Of a DNA stretch of 64,000 bases, positions 34,857 to 42,762 are shown in pieces. Positions within the stretch are counted from its first letter, which is position 1; each line of letters starts with the position of its first letter. The position numbers and the translations under genes are program-made. The notes below the pieces were generated by a model. It was not told the origin of the DNA and ran no database searches. It saw only the letters and a list, made by a program, of their open reading frames with translations. Source of the DNA: AC-37 sp036389835 (lineage in GTDB: Bacteria; Actinomycetota; Thermoleophilia; Solirubrobacterales; Thermoleophilaceae); assembly GCA_036389835.1 (NCBI GenBank), contig DASVWC010000085.1, positions 3,464 through 67,463 on the forward strand, written 5' to 3'.

Positions 34857-35255
34857 GTGTCACGGGAGAACGTCGAGATCGTGCGCGCCCTGTTCCAGGC
34901 TTTCAACGAGGGCGAGTACGGGCGCTGCTTCGACTTCATCGATCCCGATGTCGAATGGGAGGACCCGCGCGGGATCCCGGGCGGCGGGCTGCACAGAGGC
35001 CATGACGGAGTCGCGGCCTGGTTTGCGCGCTGGCTGGCGGCGTGGGAGCACTTCGCCGTCCAGGCGGAGGGCTTCACCGACGCCGGGGACCACGTCATCG
35101 TCAGTGAGCGCCTGCGAGGAACCGGGAAGTCGAGCGGCGTTCCGATCGATCAGGCGTGGGTCGCGGTCTACCGCCTTCGAGCTGGACGGATCGTGCGGCG
35201 GACCGACTACCCGGACAAGGATGCCGCCCTCAAAGCCGTGGGAATGGCGAGCTGA
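34857..35255 (+). CDS. SnoaL-like/NTF2-fold protein
   Basis: 132 residues from a GTG (MSRENVEIVRALFQAFNEGE), the usual N-terminus of the SnoaL-like actinobacterial family; a TTG three codons upstream is possible. The cone fold continues with DFIDPDVEWEDP, GHDGVAAWFARWLAAWEHFA, GDHVIVSERLRGTGKSSG and RAGRIVRRTDYPDKDAALKA. Family members include polyketide cyclases and many small-molecule binding proteins of unknown role. It follows a decayed copy and precedes tRNA-Ser on the other strand. Confidence 0.85.
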   Translation: MSRENVEIVRALFQAFNEGEYGRCFDFIDPDVEWEDPRGIPGGGLHRGHDGVAAWFARWLAAWEHFAVQAEGFTDAGDHVIVSERLRGTGKSSGVPIDQAWVAVYRLRAGRIVRRTDYPDKDAALKAVGMAS

Positions 35256-35286
35256 TTAGGAGCGGACCGAATGGTCGCCTGCTCCA

Positions 35287-35375
35287 GCGGAGAGGGCGGG
35301 ATTCGAACCCGCGAAGGAGCTTGCACCCCTTACTCGCTTAGCAGGCGAGTGCCTTCAGCCACTCGGCCACCTCTC
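35287..35375 (-). tRNA. tRNA-Ser (anticodon GCT)
   Basis: 89 bases on the minus strand. Acceptor GGAGAGG/CCTCTCC, D-arm GCCGAGTGGCTGAAGGC, anticodon arm CTCGC-CTGCTAA-GCGAG with GCT, long variable arm typical of class II tRNAs, T-arm CGCGGG-TTCGAAT-CCCGC, discriminator G. CCA is not encoded. Confidence 0.95.
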
Positions 35376-35451
35376 CGGGTGCGGCGGATTCTAGGCGGGG
35401 CTTCGGCATCCGTGAGGGCCGCCGCGGCCGGTCGGTCAGACTTCCTCTTAC

Positions 35452-36078
35452 ATGGAGCGCCGCGTGCTCTACCCCCTCGTCGCCCTCGCCGTGCTCCTGC
35501 TCGTGGCTCTCGCCACCCAGGTGCTCGTGCCCTCCTACCTCGAGCGGCGCGCCGAGAACCGCCTCACCGAGGACGGCGGCGAGGCGACCGTGGACATCGA
35601 CGCGCTGCCGGCGATCCGGCTGCTGTTCAACAGGGGCGAGCGGATCACCGTGCGCGGCGAGCGGCTCGACATCCCCCTGGAGCGCGAGCGCGGCACGGTC
35701 TTCGACGACCTCGACCGCTTCAAGGAGGCCGACGTGCGGCTCGACCGGCTCATCGCCGGCCCGCTGCGGATCACGCGCTTCACGCTCGCGCGCAGCGACC
35801 ACGACCGCCCGTACAACCTCGCGGTGAGCGCGACGGTGACCGTGGCCGAGCTGGGCGACTACGCCGGCCAGCAGTTCGGCTCCCTCGGTGAGCTGCTCGG
35901 CCGCATCGGCGCCCAGGTGCTGCCGTTCTCGAACGCGCCGATCCCGGTGGAGCTCGACGCGAGCGTGTCGAGCGAGGACGGGCGGGCGGTGGTGCGCACC
36001 GTGAACGGCACGGTCGCGGGGCTGCCGGCCGACCCGATCGTCGCCGCGCTCGCCGAGGCCATCGCCAAGCGCCTCTGA
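35452..36078 (+). CDS. DUF2993 (LmeA-like) envelope protein
   Basis: 208 residues. A single N-terminal TM (LYPLVALAVLLLVALATQVL) anchors it outside the cell. The rest is the DUF2993 fold (VDIDALPAIRLLFNRGERIT, FDDLDRFKEADVRLDRLIAG, PIPVELDASVSSEDGRAVV). The family includes mycobacterial LmeA, which binds phospholipid and affects lipomannan processing. It leads a three-gene run with two small charged proteins. Confidence 0.82.
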   Translation: MERRVLYPLVALAVLLLVALATQVLVPSYLERRAENRLTEDGGEATVDIDALPAIRLLFNRGERITVRGERLDIPLERERGTVFDDLDRFKEADVRLDRLIAGPLRITRFTLARSDHDRPYNLAVSATVTVAELGDYAGQQFGSLGELLGRIGAQVLPFSNAPIPVELDASVSSEDGRAVVRTVNGTVAGLPADPIVAALAEAIAKRL

Positions 36079-36096
36079 CGGGTACGCTCGCGGGCG

Positions 36097-36291
36097 ATGG
36101 AGGAGGACCCGACCACACAGGAGCTGCGCATCGAGCAGCTCCAGCGCGAGCGGGCCGAGCGCGAGGCCGCGGCCGAGGGCGTCACGCCCGACGACACCGA
36201 GCAGCACGAGCGCCGGGCCGAGCGGGCGAGCTACCTGCACGAGAAGCTCGAGGAGCGCGCGCGGGCCGAGCGCGAGAGCGGCGACGACTAG
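36097..36291 (+). CDS. small highly charged coiled-coil protein
   Basis: 64 residues, rich in Glu and Arg (RIEQLQRERAEREAAAEG, HERRAERASYLHEKLEERAR) and almost certainly helical. No Cys, no TM. It starts 18 bases after the DUF2993 gene and ends 16 bases before the next small gene. Function unknown. Confidence 0.6.
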   Translation: MEEDPTTQELRIEQLQRERAEREAAAEGVTPDDTEQHERRAERASYLHEKLEERARAERESGDD

Positions 36292-36307
36292 CGAGACGGG
36301 AGAGACG

Positions 36308-36607
36308 ATGGAGCACGACGAGCGAGCCGACGAGCTGGAGAAGGACCTCGACCGCCTCGAGCACGAGTCCGAGAAGCTGGGCGAGAGCACCGAGCAGGCG
36401 CGCTCGGACTGGGATTCGAAGAAGTCCTCCGAGACCGGCGCGCCGGGCGCGGCGAGCCCGGAGGCGAGCGGCCCCCACAACATCGACGAGGAGGATCCGG
36501 CCACCGGCCGCAAGTACGGCGAGAAGCGGCAGGAGGAGGTCGACGCGCTGCACGAGACCGAGTCCGGCGACGCCAAATCCGAAGACTCGGATAACGACTC
36601 AACCTGA
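36308..36607 (+). CDS. small acidic hydrophilic protein
   Basis: 99 residues, strongly acidic, with a helical start (ERADELEKDLDRLEHESEKL) and an extended, likely disordered tail ending in Asp/Ser. A purine-rich stretch (ACGGGAGAGACG) before the ATG can serve as ribosome site. Probably cotranscribed with the DUF2993 and 64-residue genes. Function unknown. Confidence 0.6.
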   Translation: MEHDERADELEKDLDRLEHESEKLGESTEQARSDWDSKKSSETGAPGAASPEASGPHNIDEEDPATGRKYGEKRQEEVDALHETESGDAKSEDSDNDST

Positions 36608-36685
36608 GCGGCGTTTCAGCGTTTGACACCCCACAGAGGCGCCGGAAAGGTGCCGTGGGCGGGGGGTCCAAAGGGTTGAGAAACG

Positions 36686-37648
36686 TTGTTCGGAAGATCG
36701 CAGAGGGAGCATCGAGATGAGTCGCGAGGCACGCTCGCATCGGCCATCGAGGCCGCGCGCGAGCAGCTCGGCCTCGACATCGTCTGCGTAAGCCGCAACG
36801 TGCGCGCGGGCGATCTGGGCCCGCGCAGCGGCACCGCCCCGTCCGCGCCGCGCCCGCTAGACGACGGCAGCGCGATGGTCCCGCTCGAGTCCGGCGGCCG
36901 CCTCTTCGGCAGCCTGGTCTGCAAGCCGGTGGGGGCGCGCGACGCCCTCGACGAGCGCGACCTCGCCTTCCTGCGTGTACTCGGCCGGCTCGTCGGCGCG
37001 CAGATCGAGGCGAGCGAGCGCGACCGAGCGATCCGGCGCGCCCACGCCGAGAGCAGCGGGCTCCAGGCGCTGATGGCGGCCATCGAAGCGCGCGACAGCT
37101 ACACGGGCGAGCACTCGCGGAGCGTCGTGTCGCTGTCGGTGCGCGTCGCGCAGGCGCTGCGGCTCGGGCAGCGCGACGTCGAGCAGGTGGAGCAGGTCGC
37201 GCTGCTCCACGACGTCGGGAAGGTCGCCGTCCCGGACGCGGTGCTGCAGAAGCGCGGACCGCTCAGCGAGCCGGAGTTCGAGCAGGTGCGCACGCACCCG
37301 GTGGTGGGCGCGCGCATCGTCAGCTCGGTCGCCGAGCTCGCGCACCTCGCGCCGGCGATCCGCTCAGGCCACGAGCGCTGGGACGGGCGCGGCTACCCCG
37401 ACGGGCTGCGCGGCGAGGAGATCCCGGTGCTGAGCCGCATCACGTTCGTGTGCGACGCCTACGACGCGATGGTCTCCGACCGCCCCTACCGCGAGGCGCT
37501 CGGGCCGAAGATGGCCGGCGAGGAAGTGCGGCGCAACGCGGGCTCCCAGTTCTGCCCGCGGGCCGCCGGCGCGCTCCTGACGGTGCTCGACCGCGGCCGC
37601 AACGGCGCGCGCGAGCCGGTGCGCTGGCCGTCCCGCCGGCCCGTCTGA
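36686..37648 (+). CDS. GAF-like plus HD-GYP domain phosphodiesterase
   Basis: 320 residues. Residues ~20-115 look like a GAF-type sensor (LGLDIVCVSRNVRAGDLG, SGGRLFGSLVCKPVG, ERDLAFLRVLGRLVGAQIE). HD-GYP domain at ~135-300: EHSRSVVSLSVRVAQALRLG, HD pair in LLHDVGKVAVPD, HERWDGRGYPDGL with the GYP motif, and DAYDAMVSDRPYR. Expected role: hydrolysis of c-di-GMP or a related signal, matching the GGDEF protein in this window. The TTG start at 36686 is the only in-frame one, yet the best ribosome site (GAGGGAG) precedes an out-of-frame ATG at 36717. Confidence 0.85.
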   Translation: MFGRSQREHRDESRGTLASAIEAAREQLGLDIVCVSRNVRAGDLGPRSGTAPSAPRPLDDGSAMVPLESGGRLFGSLVCKPVGARDALDERDLAFLRVLGRLVGAQIEASERDRAIRRAHAESSGLQALMAAIEARDSYTGEHSRSVVSLSVRVAQALRLGQRDVEQVEQVALLHDVGKVAVPDAVLQKRGPLSEPEFEQVRTHPVVGARIVSSVAELAHLAPAIRSGHERWDGRGYPDGLRGEEIPVLSRITFVCDAYDAMVSDRPYREALGPKMAGEEVRRNAGSQFCPRAAGALLTVLDRGRNGAREPVRWPSRRPV

Positions 37649-37705
37649 GGGCGGCGCCGGTACAGTCGCCGCTTCGCGCGTCCCCGAGTGGGTAAACGGA
37701 GGCTG

Positions 37706-38854
37706 ATGCAGACCAACGAGCTCAACAGCGACCTGCTCCGGCGCCTGGCCGACCTGCGGCCCGACGGCGCCCGAGTCCTCAGCCTGTTCCTCAACCTCGA
37801 CCCGTCCGAGTTCGCCACGCCGCCCGCGCGCGCCACCGAGGCGCGCTCCCTGCTCGACCAGGCCGAGCGCCAGGCGCGCGAAGCCGAGGGCCTCGAGCAC
37901 GAAGCGCAGAAGGCGCTCCGCAAGGACATCGAGCGCGCGCGCGAGTACTTCGACCGGATCCCGGCCGACGGCGCGCACGGCCTCGCCGTGTTCGCCTGCG
38001 AGCAGGCGGACCTGTTCGAGGCGATCAAGCTGCCGCGGCCGATCGAGACCCGCGCGGTGGTGGACGACTCGCCGTTCGTGGAACCGCTCGCCGAGCTCGC
38101 GATGCGCGGGAGCTGGTGCGTCCTGCTCGTGAACCGGCAGGTGGCGCGCATGCTGCGCGGCTCGCCCGAGCAGCTCACCGAGCTGCCGCCGATCGAGGAC
38201 GAGGTGCACGGCCGCCACGACCAGGGCGGCTGGTCGCAGGCGCGCTACCAGCGCGGCGTGGACCAGGAGGTGCGCTGGCACCTACAGCGCGCCGCCGAGG
38301 TCGCCTTCCGGCGCTTCAAGCGCTCGCCGTTCGACTGCATCCTGCTCGGCGGCCCGGAGGAGACCGTCAGCGAGTTCGAGCAGCTCCTCCACCCGTACCT
38401 GAGCGAGCGCGTGGCGGGCCACTTCAGGGTCGACGTGGAGAACACCACGCCCGACCAGATCCGGGACGCCGCGGCGCCGCTGATCGGGGAGGTCGACCAG
38501 CGCCGCGAGCGCGAGGCGCTCGACCGCCTCGAGGAGGGCGTCGCGACCGGCGGCCGCGGCGTGGCCGGGCTCGAGCACACCGTCGCCGCGCTGAACGAGC
38601 GGCGCGTGGAGATCCTCCTGATGAACGACCGCTTCGACGCCGCGGGCGTGTTCTGCCGCCAGTGCGGCTGGGTCGGCACCGACGTCGAGCTGACCGAATG
38701 CCCCGCCGACGGCGCGGCGCTCGAGCGCCGCGACAACATCGCCGAGAACGCCGTCGAGCTGGCGATCGTCCAGTCGGCGTCGGTCCTGCGCGTGCGCCAC
38801 CAGGGCGAGCGGCTCGAGAGCCGCGGCTCGATCGGCGCCGTGCTGCGCTTCTAG
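37706..38854 (+). CDS. Vms1/eRF1-like (baeRF) protein
   Basis: 382 residues. VLSLFLNLDPSEFATPP, GLAVFACEQADLFEAIKLPR and then GGWSQARYQRGVDQEVRWHL, the loop that matches the GxxQxR-type release-factor loop of the Vms1/ANKZF1/eRF1 family; RSPFDCILLGGPEETVSEFE continues the pattern. Near the end a Cys pair (FCRQCGW...ECPADG) may bind zinc. In eukaryotes Vms1 frees nascent chains from stalled ribosomes; bacterial members are suspected rather than proven to do so. A GTG 18 bases upstream is an alternative start. Confidence 0.8.
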   Translation: MQTNELNSDLLRRLADLRPDGARVLSLFLNLDPSEFATPPARATEARSLLDQAERQAREAEGLEHEAQKALRKDIERAREYFDRIPADGAHGLAVFACEQADLFEAIKLPRPIETRAVVDDSPFVEPLAELAMRGSWCVLLVNRQVARMLRGSPEQLTELPPIEDEVHGRHDQGGWSQARYQRGVDQEVRWHLQRAAEVAFRRFKRSPFDCILLGGPEETVSEFEQLLHPYLSERVAGHFRVDVENTTPDQIRDAAAPLIGEVDQRREREALDRLEEGVATGGRGVAGLEHTVAALNERRVEILLMNDRFDAAGVFCRQCGWVGTDVELTECPADGAALERRDNIAENAVELAIVQSASVLRVRHQGERLESRGSIGAVLRF

Positions 38855-38855
38855 C

Positions 38856-39524
38856 TCAGTACCAGATCACGCCATGCTCGCCGCGGCGCGCGCCCGGCGG
38901 GCAGGACTCCGCCTCGCCGGTTGCGTAGCGCCGCGCACTCCACGCGGCCGCGGCCGAATCGAGCACATCGGCGACTGGGACGACGCCGGCGGGACCGAGG
39001 TCGTCGGGCAACGCGATCCCCGCCCTCTCCTCGAGCAGTCGCCGGCGCTGGAGCTGGCCGTTCCAAGTCGTCTTCGCCCAGGCGAGCGGCTCGCCCGCCA
39101 GCGCGCGGAACGAGACCTCGGGATGCACCTCGACCACGCGCTCGTCGGTGTGGGCAACGTCCTCGACGAGCTTCACGTTCACGCCCAGGGCGTAGGACTG
39201 CTTCGAGATCTTCTTGCCGTCGAGCACGCGAACGGCGATCTCGTTCGCCCGCTCGTAGGTGTCGGCGTAGAGCACCTCGCGCGGCGGCGCCGGGAACACG
39301 CTGCTGCGCCGGGGGCCGACGAACGCGCGCGCGTGCAGATCGGCCTCGCGGACCTTTCGGGGCAGGCCGATCGGCATGTCGATCGCGATGCAGGCGGCGT
39401 CGCCGGCGAGCGCGAGCAGCTCCGGCAGGTTCGCGGCGATCGCGACGGAGGGCGACGATCCGTCGTCCAACCGGGTCGCCACCCAGCCGGAGCGGTACCA
39501 GTCGACCCCGAGGACGGAGCTCAA
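38856..39524 (-). CDS. DUF429 family protein (RNase H-like fold)
   Basis: 222 residues. The start VLGVDWYRSGWVATRL is the RNase H-like first strand with its Asp; IAIDMPIGLPRKVREADLHA and PRRSSVFPAPPREVLYADTY, then EVHPEVSFRALAGEPLAWAK, are signatures of DUF429. A predicted nuclease or phosphotransferase; activity unproven. TTG start forms TTGA with the stop of the upstream oxidoreductase gene. Stop lies one base after the converging baeRF gene. Confidence 0.82.
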   Translation of the reverse strand: MSSVLGVDWYRSGWVATRLDDGSSPSVAIAANLPELLALAGDAACIAIDMPIGLPRKVREADLHARAFVGPRRSSVFPAPPREVLYADTYERANEIAVRVLDGKKISKQSYALGVNVKLVEDVAHTDERVVEVHPEVSFRALAGEPLAWAKTTWNGQLQRRRLLEERAGIALPDDLGPAGVVPVADVLDSAAAAWSARRYATGEAESCPPGARRGEHGVIWY

Positions 39525-41104
39525 GGCCGCACGCCGGCGAGCCGTGCGCGCAGCCCGAGCGCCGCGCGCGCCGCGTTCGCGCCGCAGGCGCCGTGCACCG
39601 CGCCGCCCGGGTGCGCCGAGGCCGAGCCGAGGTAGAGGCCGCGCACCGGCGTCTCGGGACGGCCCGCGAACGCGGGCGTGGGCCGGAACACGAGCTGCTG
39701 GTGGATCTGCGCGGTGCCGCCGTTGATCGCGCCGTTCACGAGGTTCGAGTTCGCGCGCTCGAGGTCGTGCGGGGTGAACACGTGGCGGGCGCGGATCAGG
39801 TCGCGGAAGCCCGGCGCGCGCGCCTCGATCTCGTCCTCCATGCGAGCCGCGAACAGCTCGGTCTCGCGCTCGTCGAAGCGGCCGGTGATGCCCGCGCCGC
39901 CGGCGTCGCCCTTCGGGGTGCGGGGGTGGTGGGTGTAGGCCCACGCCGTGTCGCAGCCGGCGGGTGCGCGGGTCGGGTCGACCGCCGCGTACTGGCCGAC
40001 GACCATCAGCGGCTTCGACGGCATCAGCTTGCGCGCGAGCTCCGACGCGTGGAGCGTGAAGTGGTCGAGGTCCTCGCCGGTGTGCACCACGCCGGAGCGG
40101 CGCGCGTCCTCGGCGGCCCAGGGGATCGGCGCGTCGAGCGCCCAGTCGACCTTGAAGGTCGAGGCGTCGAACTCGAAGCGCTCGAGGTCGGCGAGCAGCC
40201 CGCGCGGCAGGTGCTCCTCGCCGACGAGGTCGAGGAAGAGCGAGGGCGCCACGACGTCGGCGATCACGGCGCGGGCCGCCCCCACCTCGGTCGCGTCGGC
40301 CAGGCGCACGCCGACGGCGCGGCCGCGGCGGATCAGCACCCTCTCCACGCGGTTGCCGCAGTGGACCTCGCCGCCGCGGGCGCGCAGCCGCTTGATCAGC
40401 GCGGCCGTGATCTGGCCGGCTCCGCCCTCCGGGGTCGGGAAGCCGACGTGCTGGCCGAGCGCCGAGAGCATCCACCCGAATCCCGCCCCGCCGGCGGACT
40501 CCGGTGTCAGGTCGGCGTGCAGCGCGTTGCCGGCGATCATGCGGCGGGCGGGCTCCGACTGGAACCACTCCTCGCCGAAGCGGCGGACCGACAGCGTGAC
40601 CATCCGGACGAACCGCAGCATGTCGCGGTTGAGCGCCCAGGCCAGCTTCGCCGCGCCGCGCAGCGGCGGGAACGACTCGCCGAAGCCGGCCTCCATGACC
40701 GCCTCCCCCACGCGCTCCCAGACGCGGTACGCGCGCCGCCATGCCTCGCCGTCGCCGGGCACGAACGAGTCGAGTCGCTCGACGGTCTCCTCGAGGTCGA
40801 GCGAGACGAACGAGCACGACCCGTCGAGCGCCGGGTGCGCGAACGCGAGCGGCGCGCGGCGCCAGACGAGGCCGTGCTCCTCGAGCCGCATGGCGCGCAT
40901 CGACGGCGACGTCACCGTGAGCGGGTAGAAGGCGCTGAAGTAGTCGTGGACGAAGCCGGGCTGGCCGGTCAGCTCGCCGCTCTTGACCGCGCCGCCGGGC
41001 GCGTCCTGCTCCTCGAGCACGACCACGCTCCAGCCGGCGTCGGCGAGCACGTTGGCCGCGACGAGGCCGTTCTGCCCCGCTCCGATGACCACCGCGTCGG
41101 GCAC
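39521..41104 (-). CDS. CrtI/phytoene desaturase-like FAD oxidoreductase
   Basis: 527 residues. DAVVIGAGQNGLVAANVLAD at the N-terminus is the FAD Rossmann motif; VVLEEQDAPGGAVKSGE follows. GFPTPEGGAGQITAALIKRL and VRGLYLGSASAHPGGAVHGA are typical of the CrtI/PYROXD2 group. It probably desaturates or isomerises a lipid-like substrate; carotenoid synthesis is not implied since no partner gene is near. Cotranslated with the DUF429 gene. Confidence 0.88.
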   Translation of the reverse strand: MPDAVVIGAGQNGLVAANVLADAGWSVVVLEEQDAPGGAVKSGELTGQPGFVHDYFSAFYPLTVTSPSMRAMRLEEHGLVWRRAPLAFAHPALDGSCSFVSLDLEETVERLDSFVPGDGEAWRRAYRVWERVGEAVMEAGFGESFPPLRGAAKLAWALNRDMLRFVRMVTLSVRRFGEEWFQSEPARRMIAGNALHADLTPESAGGAGFGWMLSALGQHVGFPTPEGGAGQITAALIKRLRARGGEVHCGNRVERVLIRRGRAVGVRLADATEVGAARAVIADVVAPSLFLDLVGEEHLPRGLLADLERFEFDASTFKVDWALDAPIPWAAEDARRSGVVHTGEDLDHFTLHASELARKLMPSKPLMVVGQYAAVDPTRAPAGCDTAWAYTHHPRTPKGDAGGAGITGRFDERETELFAARMEDEIEARAPGFRDLIRARHVFTPHDLERANSNLVNGAINGGTAQIHQQLVFRPTPAFAGRPETPVRGLYLGSASAHPGGAVHGACGANAARAALGLRARLAGVRP

Positions 41105-41132
41105 GCGGCGGAGGCTACCCGCGCGCGGTCAC

Positions 41133-41179
41133 CCGCACGCAGGGGACCCCCACGCAGGCGGCTCCCCGCACGCAGGGGA
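41133..41179. repeat. three-unit tandem repeat, 16-17 base period
   Basis: CCGCACGCAGGGGA (41133-41146) returns identically at 41166-41179, with a partial copy CCCACGCAGG near 41148-41158 between. It lies in the gap upstream of the CrtI-like gene. Purpose unknown; slippage-prone or a binding site. Confidence 0.5.
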
Positions 41180-41279
41180 GGACCGGCCGCCGGCGGGCGC
41201 CGCGAGACTCGGAGCGGCACCCGCCGGGCGTACCGGATTGCGGGACCCGCGAGGGGGTCGGGCCCGCAGGAGGCCGCCT

Positions 41280-41450
41280 TTAGTGGTGGCGGCCGCCGAG
41301 TCGGTCGCCGAAGCCGAAGCCGCCGGACGGGACGCCGGCCAGCAGTACGAGGATCGCGGCGATGATGCCGACGATGGCCGGGAGGCCGACCGCGAGGCAG
41401 ATCGCGTACACGAGGGCCGCGAAGAGAACGGCGAGAACGATGCCGATCAT
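41280..41450 (-). CDS. small membrane peptide
   Basis: 56 residues: a hydrophobic N-terminal segment (GIVLAVLFAALVYAICLAVG), a second (IVGIIAAILVLLAG), then Gly/Arg/His tail (FGFGDRLGGRHH). The ATG is preceded by AAGGAG at nine-base spacing. Two-TM hairpin peptides like this are common; role unknown. Confidence 0.65.
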   Translation of the reverse strand: MIGIVLAVLFAALVYAICLAVGLPAIVGIIAAILVLLAGVPSGGFGFGDRLGGRHH

Positions 41451-41620
41451 GTGGGACTCCTTCCCTGAGCTGTGGGGGGTACTGGGGGCCGGCTCGGCCG
41501 GCTTTGCCCTGATCTCAGTGTTCCCGTAACACAACGCGCCTATGCCTTGCAGGTTGGGGGAAGGCGCAATTTCTCTCCCGGCCGCGATGGATCGCGGCGG
41601 TTTGCGGGAAGATACGTCCC

Positions 41621-42487
41621 ATGCCCCGATCGATCTGGACGGGCGCGATCAGCTTCGGGCTGGTCAACGTCCCGGTGAAGCTCTACAGCGCGGTCTCGAA
41701 GAAGACCGTGCGCTTCCATCAGCTCCACGAGGCCGACGGCGTGCGGATCCAGCAGAAGCGGTTCTGCCCGGCCGACGGCGAGGAGGTGCCCTACGACGAG
41801 ATCGTGAAGGGCTACGAGATCAGCCCCGACCGCTACGTCGTGATCACCCCCGACGAGCTCGAGGCGCTCGAGCCGCGCAAGACCAAGACGATCGACATCG
41901 AGGACTTCGTGAGCCTCGAGGAGATCGACCCGCTCTACTACGACCACCCCTACTACCTGCTGCCGGGCCAGGGCGCGCAGAAGCCGTACAAGCTGCTGGT
42001 CGAGGCGATGCGCCAGGCGAACAAGGTCGCGATCGCGCGGGTGGTCATCCGCAGCAAGGAGCAGCTCGTGGCGATCCGCCCGGTGGGCGGCGTGCTCGCG
42101 ATGGCGAGCATGAACTTCGCCGACGAGGTGGTCGACCCGGACTCGTTCGACGAGGCGCCGGGCGACGACATCGAGACGCGCAAGCGCGAGGTCGAGATGG
42201 CCCAGCAGCTCATCGAGAGCCTCACGTCGGAGTTCGACCCCTCGAAGTACCACGACACCTACCGCGAGCGCGTGCTCGAGATGATCGAGGCGAAGGCCGA
42301 GGGTCAGGAGATCGCGGTGCAGCCGGCCGAGGAGGAGGCCGCGCCGGTGCCGGACCTGATGGCCGCGCTCGAGGCGTCGCTGGCAGCCGCGAAGAAGGAC
42401 AAGGACGGGTCGAACGGGGCGTCGGCCAAGAAGCCGGCGGCGAAGAGGAAGGCCGCGCCGAAGAAGAAGGCGGCGAGCAAGGAATAG
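41621..42487 (+). CDS. ku: Ku protein, non-homologous end joining
   Basis: 288 residues. RSIWTGAISFGLVNVPVKLY is the usual bacterial Ku N-terminus; FHQLHEADGVRIQQKRFCPA, VDPDSFDEAP and FDPSKYHDTYRERVLEMIEA follow in the right order. It forms a homodimer ring that threads broken DNA ends and recruits LigD. The C-terminal ~40 residues are Lys/Ala-rich (KKPAAKRKAAPKKK), a basic DNA-binding tail. No ligD is visible in the window. Confidence 0.95.
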   Translation: MPRSIWTGAISFGLVNVPVKLYSAVSKKTVRFHQLHEADGVRIQQKRFCPADGEEVPYDEIVKGYEISPDRYVVITPDELEALEPRKTKTIDIEDFVSLEEIDPLYYDHPYYLLPGQGAQKPYKLLVEAMRQANKVAIARVVIRSKEQLVAIRPVGGVLAMASMNFADEVVDPDSFDEAPGDDIETRKREVEMAQQLIESLTSEFDPSKYHDTYRERVLEMIEAKAEGQEIAVQPAEEEAAPVPDLMAALEASLAAAKKDKDGSNGASAKKPAAKRKAAPKKKAASKE

Positions 42488-42492
42488 GGCTC

Positions 42493-42518
42493 GGCCGCCA
42501 CCGCGCGCGGCGGCGGCC
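42493..42518. terminator. palindrome between convergent genes
   Basis: GGCCGCCACCGCGCGCGG plus CGGCGGCC is a 26-base palindrome with a single central mismatch, located between the end of ku and the end of the converging small gene. It could act as a two-way terminator, although there is no T-run. Confidence 0.4.
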
Positions 42519-42525
42519 GGTAGCT

Positions 42526-42726
42526 CTACTCGTGCGAGTCGAAGCCCTCGTCCGCGGGCTTCGTGCCTGGGCCGGCGCCGGTCTCGTCGCCGTCGCCGCC
42601 CTCGGGCGCGGTCGGTCCGCCGATGTCGCGGTCGGTCCGCTCGCCGTCGCCCGCGGGATGGCCTTCCTCGGCCGAGGTGTGCGGGCTGCCGCCCTCCTGC
42701 TTGTCTGTGTCGTGATGATCGGTCAT
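42526..42726 (-). CDS. small acidic disordered protein
   Basis: 66 residues, Gly/Asp/Glu/His-rich (TDHHDTDKQEGGSPHT, GDGDETGAGPGTKP), predicted disordered. AGGGG lies seven bases before the ATG. Divergent from the alpha/beta hydrolase with 36 bases between starts. Function unknown. Confidence 0.5.
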   Translation of the reverse strand: MTDHHDTDKQEGGSPHTSAEEGHPAGDGERTDRDIGGPTAPEGGDGDETGAGPGTKPADEGFDSHE

Positions 42727-42762
42727 GACGCGACCCCTACCCGGTCGCCCGCGCTCCGACGC

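Noticed and set aside
34396..34863. A minus-strand gene in the 34.4-34.9 kb gap
   Set aside because: The translation is basic and low-complexity and it is antisense to the SnoaL-like remnant; no ribosome site.
39521..41104. A carotenoid biosynthesis locus
   Set aside because: Only a CrtI-like oxidoreductase is present, with no phytoene synthase or cyclase near; many such proteins act elsewhere.
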